Assembly (NCBI RefSeq): GCF_002796605.1
Contig: NZ_CP024923.1
Coordinates: 2,046,001-2,110,000, forward strand
From: Sphingomonas psychrotolerans
GTDB lineage: Bacteria; Pseudomonadota; Alphaproteobacteria; Sphingomonadales; Sphingomonadaceae
DNA length: 64,000 nt
Reading direction: 5' to 3'
Shown: positions 8,591 to 19,400 of the stretch, piece after piece
Layout of the letters: each line of letters begins with the position of its first letter
Position numbering within the stretch: position 1 is the stretch's first letter
Notes under the pieces: model-generated
The model's input: only the letters and a program-made list of their open reading frames with translations
Told to the model about the DNA's origin: nothing
The model's database searches: none
Translations under genes and position numbers: made by a program

Positions 8591-9489
8591 GCGACTTCCC
8601 TCCGCGACGAGATGCGGTACTGGATCATCGCGGCGATCAGGATCATCGCGAACAGGACCTGTGCCGCCGCCGCGGCATAACCGAGCTCCCATTGCCGCCA
8701 GCCGGTCTCGTAGATGAACAATACGATCGGCCGCGTGGCATTGTTGGGCCCGCCGAGCGTCATCAACTGCGCCTGGCCGAACAGCTGGAACTGCAGGATC
8801 ACTTCGATGATGATGACGAGGAAGAAGGTCCGGCGGATCGCCGGCAGGGTGATCCGCGTGAGTGTCGTCCAGCGCGAGGCATTGTCGAGCGCGGCGGCCT
8901 CGTAAAGACCGCGTGGCACTTGCTGGAGCGCGGCGAGGAACAGCACCATCGGCAATCCGATGCACCACCAGATCGTCGTCACCGCGATCGCCGGCATTGC
9001 CAGCTTTTCGTCGTTGAGGAAGGCGATGGGGGTTTTGCCGAGCGCCTCCGCGGTCACGCCGAGCAGCCCGCCATCGGGCAGGAAGACCAGCCGCCACACC
9101 AAAGTGACGACGGTGACCGACAGCACGGTCGATGCGAAGAAGATCGTCCGCAGCACCGCCGCCCAGCGTTCCTGCCGGTTGAGCACCAGCGCCAGCCCGA
9201 GCCCGGCGAGCGTGAGGAAGGGGACGGTCAGCAGCACGAAAATGAAGGTGTTGGCCACCGTCTGGAGGAAGATCGCATCGCCGAACAGGCGGACGAAATT
9301 GGCGAGGCCGACCCAGCGTTCGGTTCCGAACAAGTCGCTTTTGGTGGTCGACAGCCACATTCCCATCGCCAGCGGGATCACCAACATCACCAGGAAGACG
9401 AACAGATAAGGCGCGACGAACAGCGCGTTGCGCCAGTCCCCGCTCCCGCGCAGCTTCGGAGCGGGCACGGACGCGACGATCGTGGCCAT
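8587..9489 (-). CDS. ABC sugar importer permease, MalF type
   Basis: Partner permease of 300 residues. It has a hydrophobic first helix after a short cytoplasmic tail (APYLFVFLVMLVIPLAMGMW) and the EAA motif YEAAALDNASRWTTLTRITLP, which contacts the nucleotide-binding subunit. The ATG at 9489 overlaps the ATPase stop by one base (TGATG) and its own stop overlaps the next start (GTGA). Expression of the three membrane and ATPase subunits is therefore translationally coupled. Substrate is inferred from the operon: arabinose or its oligomers. Confidence 0.92.
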   Translation of the reverse strand: MATIVASVPAPKLRGSGDWRNALFVAPYLFVFLVMLVIPLAMGMWLSTTKSDLFGTERWVGLANFVRLFGDAIFLQTVANTFIFVLLTVPFLTLAGLGLALVLNRQERWAAVLRTIFFASTVLSVTVVTLVWRLVFLPDGGLLGVTAEALGKTPIAFLNDEKLAMPAIAVTTIWWCIGLPMVLFLAALQQVPRGLYEAAALDNASRWTTLTRITLPAIRRTFFLVIIIEVILQFQLFGQAQLMTLGGPNNATRPIVLFIYETGWRQWELGYAAAAAQVLFAMILIAAMIQYRISSRREVA

Positions 9490-10583
9490 CAGCGCATCTC
9501 CGCGCGGTGGTGGCCAAGCCCGGCGGCGTCGAAGAGATGCGCGGCGGCCGCGTCGATCGTGAGGCCGATGCGATCGCCCGCGCGGACCGAGGACACGCCG
9601 GCATCCTCGGCGACCAGCCGCGAACCGTCGCTCAGCAGCGTGTGGACGAGCGTGCGCTCACCGAGCCGCTCGACGATTTCGACGATACCGTGAATCGCTG
9701 CGTCCTCGCCCGCGGTCACGCACACGGTCTCGGCACGCAGCCCGAGCGTCATCGGCCCTTGAGGCAGGCGCTCGAAAGGAATGGCGGTATCGATGATCGT
9801 GCCGTCGCCCAGCCGCACCTTCGCGGCGCCCGACACACCGGCTTTGACCGCGACGGGCAGAAGATTGATCCGGGGCGACCCCACGAAGGCCGCGACGAAC
9901 TGGGTCCGTGGCCGCAGATAGATCTCCATCGGAGTGCCGACCTGCTCGATCCCGCCGGAATTGAGCACGACGATCCGATCGGCGAGCGTCATCGCCTCGA
10001 CCTGATCATGCGTGACGAAGATCATCGTCGCGCCCAGCCGGCGGTGAAGCTGGGCAAGCTCGAGCCGGGTGCGGACGCGCAGCGCCGCGTCGAGGTTGGA
10101 GAGCGGCTCGTCGAGCAGGAACAGCTCGGGCTGTTTGACGATGGCCCGGGCGATCGCGACGCGCTGGCACTGGCCGCCCGAAAGCTGCCCCGGCTTGCGC
10201 TCGAGCAAAGCCTCGATCTCAAGGCTCGCCGCGGCGGCCGCGATTCGGCTGGCGATCTCGGGTGCAGGTACGCGGATATTGCGCAGCCCGAACGCCATGT
10301 TCTCGCGCACGCTGAGATGCGGATAAAGTGCGTAATGCTGGAACACCATCGCGACGCCGCGCGCGCCGGGCGGCAAGTGATCGACTCGCCGCTCGCCGAT
10401 ACGGATCTCGCCGCTGTCGACGGTCTCCAGCCCCGCGATCATCCGCAACAGCGTGGATTTGCCGCAGCCCGATGGGCCGAGAAACACCGCGAACTCGCCC
10501 GCAGGAATGTCGAGCGACAGCCGCTCGATCACCGTGACGGCACCATATGCCTTGCCGACCTCGGCCAGCTGTACGCCCGCCAA
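9489..10583 (-). CDS. ABC sugar importer ATPase (UgpC/MsmX type)
   Basis: A 364-residue nucleotide-binding subunit. Walker A is GPSGCGKST (residues 36-44), the Q-loop is in AMVFQHYALYPHLSVREN, the signature is LSGGQCQRVAIARA, Walker B is LFLLDEPLSNLD, and the H-loop is FVTHDQVEAMTLADRI. A C-terminal TOBE/MalK-like regulatory region (about 240-364) follows. The start is TTG at 10583, with AAGGAG 7 bases upstream; a nearby ATG at 10587 is out of frame. It is the first gene of the importer/GH51/GntR operon, directly behind a promoter-like region. The missing fifth importer component is none: binding protein, two permeases and ATPase are all present. Confidence 0.93.
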   Translation of the reverse strand: MAGVQLAEVGKAYGAVTVIERLSLDIPAGEFAVFLGPSGCGKSTLLRMIAGLETVDSGEIRIGERRVDHLPPGARGVAMVFQHYALYPHLSVRENMAFGLRNIRVPAPEIASRIAAAAASLEIEALLERKPGQLSGGQCQRVAIARAIVKQPELFLLDEPLSNLDAALRVRTRLELAQLHRRLGATMIFVTHDQVEAMTLADRIVVLNSGGIEQVGTPMEIYLRPRTQFVAAFVGSPRINLLPVAVKAGVSGAAKVRLGDGTIIDTAIPFERLPQGPMTLGLRAETVCVTAGEDAAIHGIVEIVERLGERTLVHTLLSDGSRLVAEDAGVSSVRAGDRIGLTIDAAAAHLFDAAGLGHHRAEMR

Positions 10584-10599
10584 GCATTCTCTCCTTATG

Positions 10600-10638
10600 A
10601 ATTGTCTGATGATTGTGGGGAAATCTGAGGCGTGTCAA
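10600..10638 (-). promoter_or_regulatory. Candidate promoter and operator of the ABC importer/GH51 operon
   Basis: On the - strand a perfect -35 TTGACA (10638-10633) is followed after 18 bp by AATCAT (10614-10609, four of six matches to the -10 consensus). The first transcribed bases run into AAGGAG and the TTG start of the ATPase gene. An imperfect palindrome, AATTGTCTGATGATT at 10600-10614, covers the -10. Its symmetric bases (AAT..TC.GA..ATT) make it a plausible GntR-family operator. Confidence 0.4.
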
Positions 10639-10731
10639 CGACCAATGCGAAGATGCCGCCGGCGCGATTGGAGCAGTTCGGCGTTGACCGGCAACGTGCG
10701 GCGACTAGGTTGCTCCCGAGGGGAGAATGAG

Positions 10732-11340
10732 ATGAACGAGATCGCAGCATTGCTAGCGGCGGGGGCGAGCTGGATGGCCGTGAATGCCGGGCAGATCCAG
10801 ACCGCGCCTGCGCAAGCCCCTGCCCCCTCCAAGGCGCTTGTGCAGCCCGCTGGACCGGCGTGGCAGCTGGTCTGCGCGCCCTCCGTAAGTCCCACGCCTT
10901 CGCCGGCTCCGGCTGCGAGCCAGCCGTGCAGCCTCGTGCAGAACCTGCTGGCCGGTGAACAGAAGCAGCGGCTGCTGACGGTTATCCTCCAGCGCACGCC
11001 GCAGGCCGGGCACAATATGACCGTCGCGCTGCCGCACGGCGTGTTGTTCCCTCCGGGCGTCAGCCTTCAGGTCGACGAGACGGCGGAGAAGCCGCTCGTG
11101 GTGCAGACCAGCGACCAGAACGGCGCCTATACCGGCACCGCGGTCGATGCGGCATTGCTGACCGCGCTGCGCGGCGGAAAGACGCTCAAGATCGGCTTCA
11201 CCGCCGGCAACGGCCAGCGGATCATCGTGCCGGTGACGCTCAAGGATTTCCCTGCGGGGCTCGCCGCGCTCGACAAGAGCCCCCTGCCCGCCGTGCCCAA
11301 GCCGGCCGCGCCCGAGCCCGCGCCGGCAAAACCGAAATAA
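10732..11340 (+). CDS. Invasion-associated locus B (IalB)-like exported protein
   Basis: A 202-residue protein with a weak N-terminal export signal (MNEIAALLAAGASWMAVNAG) and a Pro/Ala-rich linker. A central domain reads WQLVCAPS, SQPCSLVQNLL, LPHGVLFPPGVSLQVDE, GAYTGTAVDAALLTALRGGKTLKIGF. This arrangement of two cysteines, a 'LP.G....GV.L.ID' turn and a closing beta segment is characteristic of the IalB family, periplasmic or outer-membrane proteins of unclear role named from Bartonella. The start at 10732 has GGGGAGAATGAG in front; the longer open frame from 10453 overlaps the ATPase promoter and is rejected. The C-terminal tail is Pro/Ala/Lys-rich. It is divergent from the importer operon. 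Confidence 0.75.
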   Translation: MNEIAALLAAGASWMAVNAGQIQTAPAQAPAPSKALVQPAGPAWQLVCAPSVSPTPSPAPAASQPCSLVQNLLAGEQKQRLLTVILQRTPQAGHNMTVALPHGVLFPPGVSLQVDETAEKPLVVQTSDQNGAYTGTAVDAALLTALRGGKTLKIGFTAGNGQRIIVPVTLKDFPAGLAALDKSPLPAVPKPAAPEPAPAKPK

Positions 11341-11387
11341 CCAGATCCGCCTGGGTGTTCTCCAATTGTAGGGTCTAGATTCGCCGC

Positions 11388-11945
11388 ATGGGACTATTGA
11401 CCTTCAGCATCAACCTAACCCTGGACGGCTGCGTCGACCACGAGGAGGGAATTGCCGACGACGAGACGCACGCCTTCTTCACTCGCCTTATGGACGAGAG
11501 CGGGGCGATGCTGTGGGGTCGCGTCACCTACGAGATGATGGAGAGCTACTGGCCGGCAGTCGTCCGGGGCGACGAGGAGGCGCCGCCGGCGATACGCGAG
11601 TGGGCGGTCAAGCTGGAGGCCAAGCCGAAATACGTGGTGTCGTCGACGCGAAAGGCCTTCCCGTGGATCAACAGCCACCACATCGCCGGCGACCTGCGCA
11701 CGAGCGTGCAGAGGCTCAAGGACGCCAACCCCGCCGGCGTGCTCCTGGGTAGCGGCAAGCTCGCGACCGAGCTGGACCGGCTGGATCTGATCGACGAGTA
11801 TAATCTCCTCATCCACCCCAGGATCGCCGGCCACGGCCCAACCCTCTACCAGAGCGGGCTGACCGGCACGCGACGGCTCGAGCTGATCTCGGCCACCCCG
11901 TTCCGCAGCGGCGCCGTCGCCATGCATTACCGGCGCGCCCGCTAA
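11388..11945 (+). CDS. Dihydrofolate reductase-fold (RibD C-terminal) family protein
   Basis: A 185-residue cytoplasmic protein of the RibD_C/DHFR-like family (YyaP/YwjB type). Visible landmarks are MGLLTFSINLTLDGCVD at the N terminus, MLWGRVTYEMMESYWP, KYVVSSTRKAFPW, and GVLLGSGKLATELDRLDLIDEYNLLIHP near the C terminus. The family probably reduces a pteridine- or pyrimidine-like substrate with NADPH, but members are rarely characterised. It stands alone, 47 bp after the IalB-like gene and convergent with the giant adhesin gene. Confidence 0.88.
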   Translation: MGLLTFSINLTLDGCVDHEEGIADDETHAFFTRLMDESGAMLWGRVTYEMMESYWPAVVRGDEEAPPAIREWAVKLEAKPKYVVSSTRKAFPWINSHHIAGDLRTSVQRLKDANPAGVLLGSGKLATELDRLDLIDEYNLLIHPRIAGHGPTLYQSGLTGTRRLELISATPFRSGAVAMHYRRAR

Positions 11946-12074
11946 TCCATGCATCCCGTCATTTTGGGGCGAAAGCGGGGTGCAGGTACAATGATGTTCG
12001 AGAGATCCATCCTCACAGATCGACTCCGTCGAGCTTGGCCCCCGGCCTTCCCCAAGGGACAAAAATGAGTCCGG

Positions 12075-12094
12075 ACCCTGACTGCGGTCAGGGT
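12075..12094 (-). terminator. Possible terminator at the 3' end of the giant adhesin gene
   Basis: ACCCTGAC and GTCAGGGT form a perfect 8-bp stem around TGCG. The hairpin includes the stop codon of the giant gene. On the - strand a T5 run (ATTTTTG) follows about nine bases beyond the stem, farther than ideal for an intrinsic terminator. Confidence 0.35.
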
Positions 12095-13401
12095 AGCGGG
12101 TTGCTCGGCGTCTGGGCGGTCCCGGCACTCGGTCCGGTCGCGGTACCCGTCAGGCTTACGGCGATGTTGGCCGCACTGGCCCCCGGCGTGTTGCCGTTCG
12201 CGTTCCACGTGGCGACGGCATCGTCCTCGATTCCCGGGCCGCCGTCGAGGAAGCCCTGCAGGAAGATCCGCGGATCGTGGGTGTTGTCGAGCTCGGATAC
12301 GCGCAGGCGCAGCAGAGTGGGTGATGCGGTGGCGGTCAGGTTGTTGTTCGCGATGTTGGCGTAGATCTGGTTGGTCTCGATGGCCGTTCCCGACGACGAG
12401 CCGCTCTGGATGTTGATATCCGCAAGCGTGTTCACGTCGGTCGAGTCGATGACGTTGCCAGTCAGCGTCAGATCGAGGCGGGCGCTGCCCTCACGCGCGA
12501 TCGCGTCGACCGCCGCACTGTTGTTGCCGGCACCCTGGGTCAAGGTGTTGCCGGTGACCGCGACGGTGAGGTGCGAATTCTCCTGCGCCAGCAGGCGGAC
12601 GCTGCTGCCCGATGCACCGCTGCCGGCGGGAAGCTGGCTATAGACTTCCACATCGGCGTTGTTGGCGATCCGGCCCATCACGTTCGCGCTGATGAACGAA
12701 GTGATGTTGATCGCGGCGCCGCCGCTCGCGCGGATCGTCGGGTTGCCGATGATGTTGAACCGCACCGTCGCGGTGTCGTTGCCGTTGATGTCGATCCCGG
12801 CGCCGATATCGGTCTGGCTGTCGATGACGCTGTTGGTGATGTCGACGCTGACCACCGAATCGTCTTCGCCGATGATCTGGACCGCTTGGGTGCGCAGGCG
12901 CAGCAAGTCGCTGTCGACGATGTCGATATTGGTCGTCGGCGTGCCGCCGGCGACGCTGAAGCTGCGGAACTGGAGGCCACCCTCGCCGATACCGCTGCTC
13001 TGCGTGTCGCGGAAGATCACGTTGTTCAGCGTCAGGTTGAGGTTCACGTCGGTGTTGACGATGTCGAGGCTGTTGGTCTCCGACAGCGCGATCTCGGTAT
13101 TGGTCAGCGACGACGTGCCAGAGAGGTTGCTGAACTCGATCCCGCTTTCGTTTGCGCCGTCGCCGGCGCCAGTAATCAGGCTGTTGTTGAGCTGGAAGTT
13201 GCTCACGTTGATCCCGGTGATGCCGTTGTCGGCGATCGTGCCGGTGATGTTGATGTTGTTGAACACCGCGGTGGCGACCCCGCTCATATAGATCGCGCCA
13301 TTCGCCGTAGTGAGATCGAGATCCTGGCCCGCGGCCTGCCCGGTGGTGCTGGCATTGGTCAGGTTCAGATTGCTGATGTTGACCAAAGCGGTGTTGAGCA
13401 A
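12088..13401 (-). CDS. Giant adhesin, C-terminal piece (third frame)
   Basis: This frame carries the last part of the adhesin. The in-frame continuation begins at the frameshift near 13477-13482, where the - strand reads on as LTVTGTGTTDGSGGTIQNI; the ATG at 13401 is only the first methionine inside it. The content is a beta-helix-like ladder (VDITNSVIDSQTDIGAGIDI, LDLTLTGNVIDSTDVN). It differs from the rest in ending with a non-repetitive segment, RLRVSELDNTHDPRIFLQGF, then an Ala/Thr/Pro tail. This may be the distal tip or C-terminal cap of the passenger, the part most exposed on the cell surface in inverse autotransporters. It has no start of its own and should not be read as a separate gene. 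Confidence 0.7.
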   Translation of the reverse strand: MLNTALVNISNLNLTNASTTGQAAGQDLDLTTANGAIYMSGVATAVFNNINITGTIADNGITGINVSNFQLNNSLITGAGDGANESGIEFSNLSGTSSLTNTEIALSETNSLDIVNTDVNLNLTLNNVIFRDTQSSGIGEGGLQFRSFSVAGGTPTTNIDIVDSDLLRLRTQAVQIIGEDDSVVSVDITNSVIDSQTDIGAGIDINGNDTATVRFNIIGNPTIRASGGAAINITSFISANVMGRIANNADVEVYSQLPAGSGASGSSVRLLAQENSHLTVAVTGNTLTQGAGNNSAAVDAIAREGSARLDLTLTGNVIDSTDVNTLADINIQSGSSSGTAIETNQIYANIANNNLTATASPTLLRLRVSELDNTHDPRIFLQGFLDGGPGIEDDAVATWNANGNTPGASAANIAVSLTGTATGPSAGTAQTPSNPLP

Positions 13402-16400
13402 TTCGATCCCGCGCTGGGTGATGTTCTGGATCGTGCCGCCCGAGCCATCGGTGGTGCCGGTGCCGGTGACGGTGAGCCCCCCGCGCCGCCGGTGGTGTTG
13501 AGCACGATGCCGCGGGTGCCGCCATTCGCCGAGATCGACAGGAAGTCGAGCCCACCACCGGCGATGTTGGTGTTGACCAGGTTGAGCGCGATGCCGCCGG
13601 CCGAGGCGATCGTGTTGTTGGCGCCGGTGATCGTCAGCGAGCCCGCACCCGCATTGGTCGACGTGCCGGTAATGCCGCGTCCGCTCGTCGTATCCACATC
13701 GAGACCGCCGCCGGTGAACGACACCGCCGCGCCGGTGGCGGCATTGTTGTCGAACTGGAGTGCGTTGCTGGCGCCGGTGCTGAGCGTCTTGCTCGCGCCC
13801 GAGAAGACGATGCTCCCGCCGCTATTGTTGCTGAGCAAGATGCCGTTTGCCGCACCTCCGGTGGCCGAGATGGTGTTCGAGAAGGTGACCGTGCCGCCGG
13901 TATGGCCGCTCACCTCCACGACGTTGCCGGCATTGGTCTTGGCGATCGATGCCGCCACGGTGACGCTGCCGCTGCCGCCGGTGACATTGACTCCGTCGCC
14001 GGTGATGCTGCCCGCGCCGCCGGCGCCAATCGTGCCGCCGTTGATCGCGATCGCGCCGGTCGCCCCGGCCGCGCCGATGATCGAGACGCCATGCGCAGTG
14101 GTGTTGTCGATGTCGACGCTGGTGAAGGTCACGGTGCCGTTGCCGGAGCCATTGATCTCTATACCGTCGCCGCTGATCGTGCCCGTGCCGATCGTCGTCG
14201 CGCCGAAGCTGACATTGGCGGCCGAACCGTTGCCGATGAAGATCGCGTCGTTGCCGCCACCCGTGCCGGCAATCGAAGTGGTGCCGCCGATGAACGCGCC
14301 CCCGGCGCTGTCGAAATTGTTGAAGTTGATCGCGATCGTCGTGACCACGCCGGTGCTCTGCAGCGAAGCCCAGTTGATGCCGCTGGCGCCCGCGCTCACC
14401 CCGGTGAGGTCGATGACTTGCCCCGTGTCTGTCTGGATGCTGTTCCCGCCGCCCGCGACCGTGATCGTACCGCCGCCGGTCGCGTCGAAGCCGGTGCCGC
14501 TGGTGGTGACGATGTCGAGCCCGTTGCCGCCTGCCAGCGGCGCGAAGTTGACCGTCGCGCCGCTATTGTTGTTCAGCGTCACGGCGGCATTAACCCCGGT
14601 GTTGAGGCTGATCGTCTGGCCGGTAAAGGCGATCGTGCCGCCGGTGTTGTTGGCGATGCTGATGCCGAGGCTGGTATCGGTGAGGTTGCCCGAAAGGGTC
14701 GCGATGCCGCCGGTGCGGTTCGTCACCTCGACCGAACGCGACGCGCCGCCGCTGGTGGTCAGGGTGCCGCCATAAGTGAAGTTGAGCGCGTCGCCGTTGA
14801 GCGAGACGCCGCGGGTCGTGGCGGTGATCGCGCCGGCGGCGATGTTCACCGTGCCGGTGATCGTGCCCGCCCCGGTGCGCTGGACGAAGATGCCGTTGGC
14901 GCCGCTGGTATTGCTCGCCGAGGCGAAGGCGAGGTTGACCGCGGTCGTGGTGCCGCCGGTATCGGTGACGCTGAGCAGCGTTCCGCTCGTCGTCGTGATC
15001 GAATTGCCGCTGCCCTGGACGTTCACCGTTCCGCCTCCGGTGACAATCATCGCGGTGCTGGTCGTGCCAGTGATGTCGAGCCCGGTGCCGCCCGCATTGA
15101 AGGTGATCGTCGAGCCCGCGTTGCCCGACAGATTCACTGCCGTGCCAGTGCTGGAGATGGCCATCTGGCCGGTGAAGGTGACTACGCCGCCATTGCTGTT
15201 GGCGACCGAGATCACGTTGCTGGCATTGGCGATGCTGCTGCTGATCGCGCCGTTGAACGTGGCGGTGCCCGCGTCGTGCCCGTCGATCTCGACTGCAGTC
15301 CCGTCATTGTCGGTGATCGTGCCGTCGAAAGTGACGTTGGCGCTGCTGAGCAGCACGAAGGCATTGCCCGCGGCATTATGGGTTAGCGCCGTTGCCGAGC
15401 CGAAGGCGAAGGTTCCGGTCGCGCCGCCCAAGATGTCGATGCCGGCACCGCCGCCGTTGAGCGTCGTGATCCCGGTAAAGTTATAGGTGCCGTCGGCGTT
15501 GTTGAACTGCATGCCGGCGCCGTTGGTCGCATTGATCAGGCCGGCAAAGGCGAAGGTCCCGGCGGTGTGGTTGCCGGTGAAGTTCAGCGTCAGTCCGCCT
15601 GTCGCCTGAACGATCGAGCTCGCGCCGTCGAAACTGAAGCCGGCGGTGCCGCCGCTGACGGTCAGCGCGGAGGTCGTCGCGCCTGCGATGTCGACATTGG
15701 TAGCGTTGATCGTGCCGGCCGCATTGGTGAACGACAGGCCGGTCGCCGCGCCGGTGATGCTGACGTTGGTCAGCGTCGTCGTGCCGGTGGCATTGTCGAT
15801 GATGATCGAAGTGCCGGTCGCGCCGGAAGCGGTCACGTTGGTGATCGTGCTGCCGGCGGCGTTGAGGAACGCGTCGTTGGTGTTGCCGGTGAAGGTCACG
15901 TTGTCGATCGTGGTGTTGGTCGACGGCGTGATCTCGATGCCATAGCCGCCCACCGCGTCGAAATTGCGGATCGTCATGAAGTTGACGATCGTGCCGGTGG
16001 CGCCGCCATTGTCGACGATGCCGCGCAACGCGCCGGCAGGGTCGCCGTCGAGGATGAAGCCCGAAATGCGGTTGCCGCTCGCGCCCAGCGTGATCACATT
16101 GGCGCCAGCCGCCGAAGTGAGCGTCGCCGCGCCATTGCCGGTGGGATCGGCGATATTGATCGTGTTGCTCGATAGCTGGATCGTCGCGGGGACGACCAGT
16201 GTAAGCGCCAGCGGCCCTTGGCCGAAGCCGCGCACCTGGGTGTCGGCGAGCAAGGCAAGCGTATCGTTGCCGTTCGAGCCCGCGGCGCTGATCGCGTTGC
16301 CGTCGTTGACGAGCACGATCACGTCGGTGGCGGCCAGCACGAGCTCTGCCGCACCGAGCGTCATCGGATTGGCGCCGTCTGCCCCCGATCCGTTGCCGCC

Positions 16401-19400
16401 GCCGGTGGCACCGTTCGAATCGACGAACCACGTACGGCCGACGCCGAAGCCGAGGCCCGGGCTCGCGCCGAACGTGACGTCGGTGAAGTTGTAGGTGCCG
16501 GCGACGGGCGCCGCCGCGGCGTTGATCCCGGTCGCCGCGGAAATGGTCGAGGTGCCGTCGGTGGCCGATTCGCCGTCGCCATAGGTGAAGGTCGCGTTGG
16601 TCGCCGCATTGAGCCAGACGCCGGTGGCGACGCCCGAGATGGTCGACGCGGCGCCGCCGACGGCCGAGTCGCCGAGCCGGATCACCTGCCCGCCGGTGGT
16701 ACCGCGCAGGTCGACGGCAACCGATATCCCCGCCGCGGCCGCATTGGTCACGTCGAAATCGCCCGCGGTGATCGCCGCAGACAGCGTGGCGCCGTTCAGG
16801 TCAACCGCGATGGCAGCGTTATTGTTGAGGCCGATGTCGAGATCGCCGATCGTCAGTGCTGCGCCGAGCGTGCCGGTGACGTCGATACCGCGTGACAGCA
16901 CGCCCTGCAGATTGACCGTGCCCAGCGTGATCGCGCCGCCGCCTGACGAACCGACATTGGTGAGCGCGATGCCGGTGGCGATATTGGTGGTGTTCACGCT
17001 CGCGAAGTTGATGCCGCCGGCGCCGGCCGTCACGCCATCCAGCACGATGACCTGGTTGCCGGTGGCGCTGATCGTGTTGCCGCTGCCGGTGATGTTCAGC
17101 GTGCCGCCGCCCTGCGCGAAGAGGCCGCTGGCGCTGCTGGTGATCGCCATCCCGCCGCCGGTGAAGTTGATCGTCGCGCCGGTATTGTTGAGCAATTCGA
17201 CGCCGATCGTGGCGCCGCCGTTGATCGCGTTATTGGCGCCCGAGAAGGTGATCGTGCTGCCGCCGCTGTTGTTCATGATCGACCAGCCGCTGGCCGCGCC
17301 GCCCGAAGAGATGAAGCCGCCGAAGTCGATGCTGCCGCCGGTGCGATTCTGAATATCGATCGCGCGCGCCGCAGTGGTTTTGAGGATCCCCGCGTTGATC
17401 GTGATCGCGCCGCTGCCGCCATCGATGACCACGCCGCTGCCGGTCGGATCGTTGAGGTTGCCGATGTCGCCGCCGCCGACCGTCACCGTCCCGTCGGAAC
17501 CCGTGATCAGGACGCCGTCGCTGGCAGTGTTGTCGATGGTGACGCTGGTGAAGCTGATCGCGCCGTTGCCCGCGCCGTTGATTTCGATGCCCTCGTCGCC
17601 GGTGCCGGCGATCGTGGTGGCGCCGAAGCTGACCGCCGAGCTGGAACCGCCGCCGACGAAAATGCCGTCGCTCGTCGCGCCGCTGGTGCCCGCGACCGAT
17701 ACGGTGCCGCCGTTGAACGCGCCGCCATCGAGATTGTTGATCCGGATCGCGGTGTTGGCGACGGTGCCCGAATTGCCGAGCGAGGCGAAGGCGATGCCGC
17801 CGGCGCCCGCGGTCACCCCGTCGAGATTGACGATCGAGCCGGTCGTCGTGGCGATCGAATTGCCCGCCCCGGCGACGCTGATCGTGCCGCCGACCGAGGC
17901 GATCAGCCCCGCGCCACTGGTGGTGACCACATCGACACCGGCGCCGCCGCCTGCGAAACTGATCGTCGCGCCGGCATTGTTGGTGAACGACAGGCCGATG
18001 CCGCTGGTGTTGTTGATGGATACCGCGCCGTTGAACGTCGCGTCGAGCGCGTCGGTCTGGGCGGTATTGTCCTGGATCGCGATACCGGCGGTGGTGGCGC
18101 CGGTGACGGTGACTGCCCCGGTGACAGTGAAGCCGCCCTCGACCTGATCGAGCAAGATGCCATAGGCGCCGCCATTCGCGGTGACGCTCGCCAGCGTCAT
18201 GTTGACGGTCAGCGGATCGAGATTGACCGCGGTGCCCCCGGTGGTGTCGGTCGAGCCGTCGAGCGTGGTCAGCAGGAAGCTGTTCGCCTTGGAATTGGCG
18301 ACGAGCAGGCCGGTGCCGCCAGTGTTGGCGATGTCGAGATCGCTGAAGGTCAGCGCCCCCGAGACGTTAGTCAGGCTGAGGCCGCCGCCCTGCACACGCG
18401 CGCCGGTCGTGCCGATGGTCAACGCGCCGCCGTTGACGGCCTGGATCCCGCCGGTCGCGAGGTCGCTGTCGAAGGTCACGGTGTTGAACACCAGGCCCGC
18501 AGTCTCGCCGCCGGCGGTGCCGATGTTCAGGTTCGACATGCCGGTAACGGTCAGCGTGCCGCCGGTGCCGTCGAGGTTGAGCAACGCGCCGGCCTGGTTG
18601 CCGGCATTGGCGAGGCTCAGATTCTGCAGGTTGACGATGCGCGCGAATGCGCCGGAGCGCAGATCGATCGCCGCGCCGCCGCCCGAGATCGTGCTGTTGC
18701 GGAGCGTCGCGGTGCCGGCATTGGCGTTGGCGAAGATGCCCGCGCCAGTGCCGGTGTTCGACACCACGACGCCGTCGATCACGCTGGTGCCCCCAAGCTG
18801 AACGGTGCCGGTGGCGTCCGCCGATGTCAGCAGCGGCGCGCCCGAGCCGCTGTTTGGATTGGTGATGGTACCGGTGGTGACGTTGAAGACGAAGACGTTG
18901 GGCGGCGCACCGCCGCCGACATTGAAGCTGTCGGTGTCACGGAAGCTGAGCAGCGACTGATTGTTCGCCAGCGTGAGCGTGCCCGAGAGCGTGTCGAAGC
19001 TGCCCGCCCCCGCCTGCGTATCGAGCAGAACGATGTAGCTCGCACTCGACGCGTCGGCCGCGGCGAGGCTCCCCGGATCCGACCGGCTGCCGACGCCGCT
19101 CGCGCCGGCGCGGACGAAGAAGGCGCTGACCTCGAGCGGACTGGTGTCGCCGACGAGGGTAGCGTCGCGGAAATCATAGGTGCCGGTCGCGCCGTTGAGC
19201 CCGGCGATGACGATCGGCGTGGTGGCGTTGATCGTCGAGGCGGCCAGATCGAAGTCGATGTTCGAGCCGTCGCCATAGCGGAAGGGCCCGGTGCGTGACG
19301 CATTTGTGAGGTCGACGCCGATGCCGACCCCGGTGATCGTGCTGCTATCGCCGACGATGAAGCCGGTGCTGCTGGTATTGCCGGTGAGATCGATGCCGCG

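Noticed and set aside
8591..9604. N-terminal extension of the MalG-type permease frame to 9604
   Set aside because: It lies inside the MalF-type permease in another frame; the GTGA junction at 8587-8590 marks the start.
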